Program-made: the position numbers and the translations under genes
In this document: positions 59,346 to 64,000 of the stretch, one piece after another
Position numbering within the stretch: position 1 is the first letter of the stretch
Layout: every line of letters starts with the position of its first letter
DNA from: Paenibacillus bovis
GTDB taxonomy: Bacteria; Bacillota; Bacilli; Paenibacillales; Paenibacillaceae
NCBI RefSeq assembly: GCF_001421015.2
Contig: NZ_CP013023.1
Coordinates: 1,106,001-1,170,000 of the forward strand
Length of the DNA stretch: 64,000 bases
Reading direction: 5' to 3'
Notes under the pieces: generated by a model
Databases searched by the model: none
What the model was told of the DNA's origin: nothing
What the model saw: the letters and a program-made list of their open reading frames with translations, nothing else

Positions 59346-59607
59346 AAAATGATTCTAACCACCCGGTATTTAATATTAATCTGCAGCATGTCTTATTACC
59401 CTGAACGAAGCAAATTGCATGAGCTATTCAACAAACTGAAGATAGCAGTCAAGGGAGCAGAATAGAAATAAGTTCCATTATCCAAATTAATTAGGTATAC
59501 TATCTAATTATAATTCATGTGAATATGGATTGCACGAATCATCTCATGATTGACCGGGAAAATCTATCTTTATCCAGATATTGATCTTTTCACGATTCAA
59601 TAATGTG

Positions 59608-60315
59608 TTAAAACTCAGAAGCGGATGCTCGGAGACGGGTAACAGCAATGGCCAGAATAATGATCATAATCACAATCGGAATCCAGATACCAAGCAGCGT
59701 GTGTGACTGCTCCATGAGTGTCGCAATAACGGCGCCCGATCCATAAATGATAACAGCAGCAAGACGCAGCAATGTATCCGATTTTAGCCAGCGTCGACGA
59801 TCGGCAGATCGTCCAAACCACTGGCGTACATGGGCTACCAGATCTTCGATCACACTGGCCAGATTATTGGTGAGTACGGTAGTCGAGATTCCGGCTACGC
59901 CCAGCTTGCGCGCCATCGTCGTCTGCATCCCCATCGTAAAGCTGAGCAGTACGATCAGCATATACTCTATCGCAGGTACCAGCGGAGTAGCGGATACCCA
60001 GGCAAATACGAGGAAAAATACCAGCTGTACCGAAATAATCGCCGTCAGACGCGGCGACCAGACCGATCCTGGATGCGATCGCCCCAGAAAAAGGGCAGCA
60101 GCAGCATTACCGATAATAAAGCCGATAAAAGCAGCGCCGGAACGCACCAGGGAAACGGTATGCAGATGTCCCAGAGCCATGCCCATAATAATGATGTTGC
60201 CCGTCATATTGGCTGTAAATACATGCCCCAGTTGCAGGTAGCCGATAACATCGACGATGCCGGATACCAGGCATAGCAGCAGTATAATGAGGTTGCGGTA
60301 AAAAACAGATTGCAT
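59608..60315 (-). CDS. DUF1275 (YoaK-like) membrane protein
   Basis: 235 residues, six membrane segments. Family features are LCLVSGIVDVIGYLQLGHVFTANMTGNIIIMGMAL at the N-terminus and SFTMGMQTTMARKLGVAGISTTVLTNNLASVIEDL in the middle. It is a predicted transporter of unknown substrate. The ATG at 60315 is set by AAAGGAGC. Single gene with a long upstream region. Confidence 0.9.
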   Translation of the reverse strand: MQSVFYRNLIILLLCLVSGIVDVIGYLQLGHVFTANMTGNIIIMGMALGHLHTVSLVRSGAAFIGFIIGNAAAALFLGRSHPGSVWSPRLTAIISVQLVFFLVFAWVSATPLVPAIEYMLIVLLSFTMGMQTTMARKLGVAGISTTVLTNNLASVIEDLVAHVRQWFGRSADRRRWLKSDTLLRLAAVIIYGSGAVIATLMEQSHTLLGIWIPIVIMIIILAIAVTRLRASASEF

Positions 60316-60443
60316 AAGTAAGCTCCTTTTCAAACGTTAGTATCAATCATTAATCATACTATAAATAGAGCCTTATATTCGACAGAATATGCTTTTTATA
60401 AATATGAAATATTTACCAAATGGCAATTTATTATTAAAAAGCC

Positions 60444-60562
60444 TTGCCAGAATGCTAAAAGTACGTTAAGATTACTTTGCATGTAACTACGACATAGATG
60501 GCACATAATATAAAGGACGGCTGTAGAATCCTGGTTCAGGAGACTACAGCCGTCTGTTTTTA
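60444..60562 (+). ncRNA. Possible small transcript
   Basis: TTGCCA (60444-60449), 17 bp, TAAGAT (60467-60472). About 80 nt downstream is a strong terminator (GACGGCTGTAG / CTACAGCCGTC with inner TCCTG/CAGGA, then TGTTTTT). There is no frame between them. It may be an orphan sRNA. Confidence 0.4.
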
Positions 60563-60737
60563 TCTATACTTTTATATATAGGTATGGATATGGGTTCAGA
60601 TGAGAACCTCAACCTTAACTCATAATTACCAATGGGTGATAAAAGGAGAATGAGGATTCGTTTTCTCCAATCTGCCCAGAAACCGTTTAAAAATTAACTT
60701 ACATAATACATATCTTCTATACTAAAAAGTACAAACC

Positions 60738-60788
60738 GCATAAAAAAGTGCAGACAGCGCCGACAGAAAATCTGTTGGCGCTGTCTGC
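60738..60788 (-). terminator. Terminator of the nitrilase-GNAT operon
   Basis: 17-bp stem (one G-U pair) between 60750-60766 and 60772-60788. On the minus strand it is followed by ACTTTTTTATG. Confidence 0.9.
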
Positions 60789-60899
60789 GGTAAAGGGCTG
60801 TTGTATAGAAAAATGATAACATAACCAATTTGCCTAACTTACACCTGTACAGGTCTATACCGATCCAGCCGCAATCAACATGCGATGCGGACAGGAGGG

Positions 60900-61571
60900 T
60901 TACAGCGGCAGCAGAGCGACCTGATCGCGCTGTCCCACTTCGTGTACCATCTGCTCCCACGCATCCGGTTTCTGAGCCAGTACAGCATAGTAGCGGCGCA
61001 AAAACTTCTCGATCAGCGCGCCAGGCAGGGATTGTACAGTCGGATCATACGCGAGGAAACACAGATCCAGCTCGGACACGGCTTCCCCGTCGTTGTTCCA
61101 GGATGGATGTACATAAGTAAAGTCCAGACGGCGGTAGCCCAGATGCGCTAGTACTTCACGGCGTACGAACGGGTCCATCGGCTTGACGCCGCCAAATTCA
61201 TGACGTTCGGCGCGATAAGGATCATAGATCTCTGCGAACATGCCGGACAGCTCTTTGCCGGCAGCGGCAGCGACTTTTTTCAGATCGGCCTGACGATGCT
61301 GCGCGAGGAAAGGTCCAATACCGAGCCCCGGCTCGCCAATAATCGTAAAGTCGGTCATCGCCACATTGTCGTCTTCATAATAGCGATATTCGGTAGCGCC
61401 GACTACACGACCTTCGTGTACAGCGACGAATACGCGGATACCCGGGTCTTCCAGCGGCTCACGCCACAATTCATACTCCAGTACTTCTTCTGCCGGGAAA
61501 ATACGTCCCATCAGTGCATGCATATCCGCGAACAAAGGATCATCAATATGAGTAATGTGTACATAATCCAT
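60900..61571 (-). CDS. GNAT family acetyltransferase-like protein
   Basis: 223 residues. The first part has a GNAT-like strand order (FVAVHEGRVVGATEYRYYEDDNVAMTDFTIIGEPGLGIGPFLAQHRQADLKKVAAAAG). The usual R/QxxGxG/A acetyl-CoA loop reads GLGIGPFL, so CoA binding is possible but not certain. The C-terminal half contains LGYRRLDFTYVHPSWNNDGEAVSELDLCFLAY. It is the third gene of an operon with a second GNAT gene and a nitrilase-like gene. GGGAGG lies in the end of the preceding gene. Confidence 0.8.
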   Translation of the reverse strand: MDYVHITHIDDPLFADMHALMGRIFPAEEVLEYELWREPLEDPGIRVFVAVHEGRVVGATEYRYYEDDNVAMTDFTIIGEPGLGIGPFLAQHRQADLKKVAAAAGKELSGMFAEIYDPYRAERHEFGGVKPMDPFVRREVLAHLGYRRLDFTYVHPSWNNDGEAVSELDLCFLAYDPTVQSLPGALIEKFLRRYYAVLAQKPDAWEQMVHEVGQRDQVALLPL

Positions 61572-61575
61572 CTAT

Positions 61576-62289
61576 TTAAATGCCTCCCTGAGTAGCTGCC
61601 GGTGGCAGCGGATTTTTCCATTCCATTAATACAGCATAGTGAAGCGATTCTTCATCATCCAAATAATCGGCAATTACGGTTAGCGGCGTTCGTCCGCATC
61701 TCATCAGAAAGGAAATTACTGGATCGTACAGCTCGCCGCTAGTGATACGTTCCACATACTGCTGAGGTGTACAGGTATCGGCGACCCGGTGATAGCCCGG
61801 CATCCGTCCTGCACCGAGCAGACGCTTCAGGCCGAGTGCAGCAGTTACTTCATACATAGACTGCATCAGCAGCTTGCCCAGTCCCCACTGACGATACTCC
61901 GGATGCACACACAGATCTGCGACATACAATGTATCTCCATCTGGCTGATGATTGCGGATATAGCCGTGATCAGTAACTTCTTCCCAGGTGTGCTCGGGAT
62001 GATGTTCATCAAAATCAATCAGCAGGCTGGTCATTGAACCAGCAATTACGCCATCGATCTCCACACACAGCGCTCCCTGGGGGAAACGATGGACATGTTC
62101 GTGCAGCTGCTCCCGGTTCCACCAAAGTTCGGATGGATAGGGCGGTGGGAAAGCAGCAGCCTGAATCTCGATCAGCCGCGTGAAATCCTTTGCCGTATAG
62201 GAACGAACAACAGCAGGATACGGACGGCGTTCATGGAATACATAACAGGACTTATGGTACTGCCCCGCTCGATCAGACCGTGCGTTCAT
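61576..62289 (-). CDS. GNAT family N-acetyltransferase
   Basis: 237 residues. The GNAT core is clear: VRSYTAKDFTRLIEIQAAAFPPPYPSELWW, GALCVEIDGVIAGSMTSLLIDFDEH, LYVADLCVHPEYRQWGLGKLLMQSMYEVTAALGLKRL (acetyl-CoA loop RQWGLGK), and a final LMEWKNP strand. In B. subtilis YhcX an acetyltransferase domain of this kind is fused to a nitrilase domain; here the two are separate adjacent genes. TGGAG for this gene is written in the last Trp-Ser-stop codons of the nitrilase gene. Substrate unknown. Confidence 0.88.
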   Translation of the reverse strand: MNARSDRAGQYHKSCYVFHERRPYPAVVRSYTAKDFTRLIEIQAAAFPPPYPSELWWNREQLHEHVHRFPQGALCVEIDGVIAGSMTSLLIDFDEHHPEHTWEEVTDHGYIRNHQPDGDTLYVADLCVHPEYRQWGLGKLLMQSMYEVTAALGLKRLLGAGRMPGYHRVADTCTPQQYVERITSGELYDPVISFLMRCGRTPLTVIADYLDDEESLHYAVLMEWKNPLPPAATQGGI

Positions 62290-62294
62290 GCTCC

Positions 62295-63152
62295 TCAGCT
62301 CCAGTCGGTATAGAGATCGGTACGACGGTCACGCCATGTAGTGACCGAGCCTTTTTCCCGTACCTTGTACAGCAGTTCCAGATCGAGATCAGCCGTAATG
62401 ATCATATCGTCGTTGATCTCTCCCTCGGCGAGAATACCGCGCGGTGGGAAAGGCACATCATTTGGCGTAATGACAGCAGCCTGGCCAAAATTGCCGCGCA
62501 TAAAGTCTACAGTTGGCAGGGAGCCGATCGTACCGGTCGTCACCACATATACTTGATTCTCTACGGCACGGGCATGGCTGGTATAGCGAACCCGGTGGAA
62601 GCCGTGCCGGTCATCCGTACAGGATGGACAGAAAATAACATCGGCACCGCGTGCTTTGGCCATGCGTACGATTTCGGGGAATTCGATATCGTAGCAGGTG
62701 AGCAGGGCGATCGTACCTTTGTCTGTCTCAAATACAGTCAATCCGTCTCCAGCTGACATATTCCATTCCGTGACTTCGGTAGGGGTGATATGGATTTTCG
62801 GCTGAGTGGCGACACGTCCGTCCGGATAGAACAGATGAGCGGTGTTGTACAGCTTGCCTTCCTTTTCCGTGACATGGGTACCGCCGATAATATGGGTGCC
62901 TGTCTCCCTCGCCAGTCCCTGGAACAGCTCCAGATAAGCATCCGTGAACTCGGGCAGACGCTCGATACCCAGTGCCGCACCGGATTCATCTCCGATCGAC
63001 AGCAGCTGGGTCGTAAAAAATTCCGGAAACAGTATAAAATCAACATCGAATTCCTGGGCAGTCCGCACATAGTGGGTTACCTGATCGGCAAATTGTTCAA
63101 ACGAAGATATGGTATGAAGGTGATATTGCACCGCAGATACGCGAAATTTCAT
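62295..63152 (-). CDS. Carbon-nitrogen hydrolase (nitrilase superfamily), YhcX-like domain
   Basis: 285 residues with the Glu-Lys-Cys triad: E44 (LFPEFF), K119 (QPKIHITPTE) and C153 (LLTCYDIEFPEI). It hydrolyses a nitrile or amide C-N bond. The text is close to the C-terminal half of YhcX; the GNAT half is encoded by the next gene. In plant-associated bacilli yhcX has been linked to indole-3-acetic acid formation, though the reaction is not proven. It is the first gene of the operon, with AGGAGG upstream and a plausible promoter in 63153-63250. Confidence 0.9.
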   Translation of the reverse strand: MKFRVSAVQYHLHTISSFEQFADQVTHYVRTAQEFDVDFILFPEFFTTQLLSIGDESGAALGIERLPEFTDAYLELFQGLARETGTHIIGGTHVTEKEGKLYNTAHLFYPDGRVATQPKIHITPTEVTEWNMSAGDGLTVFETDKGTIALLTCYDIEFPEIVRMAKARGADVIFCPSCTDDRHGFHRVRYTSHARAVENQVYVVTTGTIGSLPTVDFMRGNFGQAAVITPNDVPFPPRGILAEGEINDDMIITADLDLELLYKVREKGSVTTWRDRRTDLYTDWS

Positions 63153-63391
63153 AATAAAGGCAAGACCTCCTGTAAATAATATAATGTTAATCTATCTGGT
63201 ATATTCATATCGAAATACTACTGATATCATACCAGAAAGGCTCTGCAGGACAAAGGGGAGGAAATGCTGCATTTTTATGATATGATAAGAATAACTTTTA
63301 CCAATTATTTTCAATTACAAGAAAATAATTGGAACATAATATAAAACGAAATGAACGGTATATCTATCTGATCTCAATCAGGAGTGAGCAT

Positions 63392-64000
63392 ATGGAATTT
63401 GTGAAAAACTTCCTTATGAATGCAGGCATGATGGTCACGATCGCATACATAGCCAATCTGCTGTATAAATATGGACTGTCACGAATGTCCGGCAGAGTCA
63501 AATATGCCAGTTCAATACTGCTACTGATTTTTGCCGGTTGGATGAGCTCTTTTTTTGGCTTCCGGCTGCCGGGCAATCTGATTTTTGATCTCCGGTTCAT
63601 GCCGGTAATTGTAGCCGCTGCCGTCTATTCCCGTGCATGGGTTATCCTGCTGATCGGATTCGGGATCGGATTGACCCGGTTGACGTTTGGACTGGGAGAA
63701 GCGGCTTTTGTCGGACTGCTTAATCTGACTATTCTGGGTGCTGTCGGTGCGGTACTGAATGTGTGGATGCGCAGCAGTACAGCCAAGCTATCGGTCAAAG
63801 GAATAGTTACCGTGCTGACGATCAATCTGGTAAACACAGTGAATATTGCAACTTTTGGGGTGCTGCCCACCCGTACATATCTGACCGAGATTGTGCCTGT
63901 TATGCTGCCGGTGTCTATTATACTCAGTCTGGTGCTCATGCTGCTGCTGCGTGAATTTCATCTGGAGCAACAGCGGATGATGCAGCTGGAGCATGCCAAT
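63392..64000 (+). CDS. 5TMR-LYT sensor protein, 3' end outside the window
   Basis: The frame is open from the ATG at 63392 (AGGAG eight bases upstream) to the last base, 203 codons with no stop. The product has five to six TM segments with the LytS/5TMR pattern (WMSSFFGFRLPGNLIFDLRFMPVIVAAAVYSRAWVILLIGFGIGLTRLTFGLGEAAFVGLLNLTILGAVGAVLNVWM). It then enters a cytoplasmic helix (LREFHLEQQRMMQLEHAN). The output domain is cut off: GGDEF (as at 27.1 kb) and histidine kinase are both possible. Confidence 0.85.
   Translation, partial: MEFVKNFLMNAGMMVTIAYIANLLYKYGLSRMSGRVKYASSILLLIFAGWMSSFFGFRLPGNLIFDLRFMPVIVAAAVYSRAWVILLIGFGIGLTRLTFGLGEAAFVGLLNLTILGAVGAVLNVWMRSSTAKLSVKGIVTVLTINLVNTVNIATFGVLPTRTYLTEIVPVMLPVSIILSLVLMLLLREFHLEQQRMMQLEHAN

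Larger units (their letters stand above)
60316..60899. other. 584-bp intergenic region with two terminators
   Basis: Holds the promoter of the DUF1275 gene (minus), a possible plus-strand small transcript (60479-60562) and the terminator of the GNAT/nitrilase operon (60738-60788). No protein gene accepted. Confidence 0.5.

Noticed and set aside
1..64000. CRISPR array, tRNA, rRNA, complete insertion sequence, prophage
   Set aside because: No regularly spaced repeats, no tRNA or rRNA signatures, no transposase or phage structural genes were seen.

Overview
The window reads as chromosomal DNA of a Paenibacillus-like member of the Bacillales. Many genes resemble Bacillus subtilis loci (yfmP-yfmO, yfmJ, yodC, ywrCBA, ywnA-ywnB, ykoY behind a manganese riboswitch, yhgE, yhcX-like parts). 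Ribosome binding sites are strong AGGAGG types, and base composition is moderate. Some families are ones Paenibacillus often carries, such as copper amine oxidase N-terminal-like exported proteins and 5TMR-LYT sensors. Ldh together with NrdDG suggests facultative anaerobic growth. No rRNA, tRNA, CRISPR array, prophage or complete insertion sequence was seen.

Layout. 0-4.3 kb: a truncated lipoprotein, then a MarR regulator divergent from zwf and a short-form gnd. The third oxidative pentose phosphate enzyme (pgl-type lactonase) is at 30.2 kb. 4.4-12 kb: small accessory genes, a MerR-MFS efflux pair, UspA, an unusual lactate-dehydrogenase-like enzyme, a YfmJ reductase and a CcdC-like protein. 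12.4-21.8 kb: a tightly packed six-gene operon combining phosphorelay parts (CheY-like protein, hybrid kinase, HPt-REC-degenerate GGDEF-REC protein) with a HEAT protein, a processive-type GT2 glycosyltransferase and a membrane-anchored protein of unknown function. This is the best candidate for an undescribed system, probably a surface polysaccharide machine.

22-36 kb: an Lrp regulator, a two-gene chromate transporter with its Lrp-type regulator, an AMI1-like amidase, a YodC nitroreductase, an intact diguanylate cyclase, an MBL-fold hydrolase, an AbrB-type membrane protein, Pgl, YwnA/YwnB and the NAD(P)HX repair enzyme. 36-43.2 kb: an MCP, a TerC/YkoY protein under a clear yybP-ykoY riboswitch, anaerobic ribonucleotide reductase, a thiamine-binding protein and two tandem small-RNA-like units with a C-rich CCCCUUUUGAAU segment. 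43.2-46.6 kb: a vanR-vanS-vanY-vanZ cluster with no resistance ligase, whose vanS is frameshifted in a C5/G5 run.

46.6-51.2 kb: a long gene-poor stretch and three exported proteins sharing one C-terminal domain; the largest carries an exact in-frame 183-residue duplication. 51.7-64 kb: an ECF sigma/RskA pair, a K+/H+ antiporter, an HD-GYP phosphodiesterase, YhgE/Pip, a DUF1275 protein, a nitrilase-plus-two-GNAT operon and the start of a 5TMR-LYT sensor running off the end. Several genes point to c-di-GMP signalling: an intact GGDEF enzyme, an intact HD-GYP enzyme, a doubly degenerate GGDEF module beside the glycosyltransferase, and a further 5TMR sensor. All functional calls come from reading motifs and remembered family features; no database search was run.
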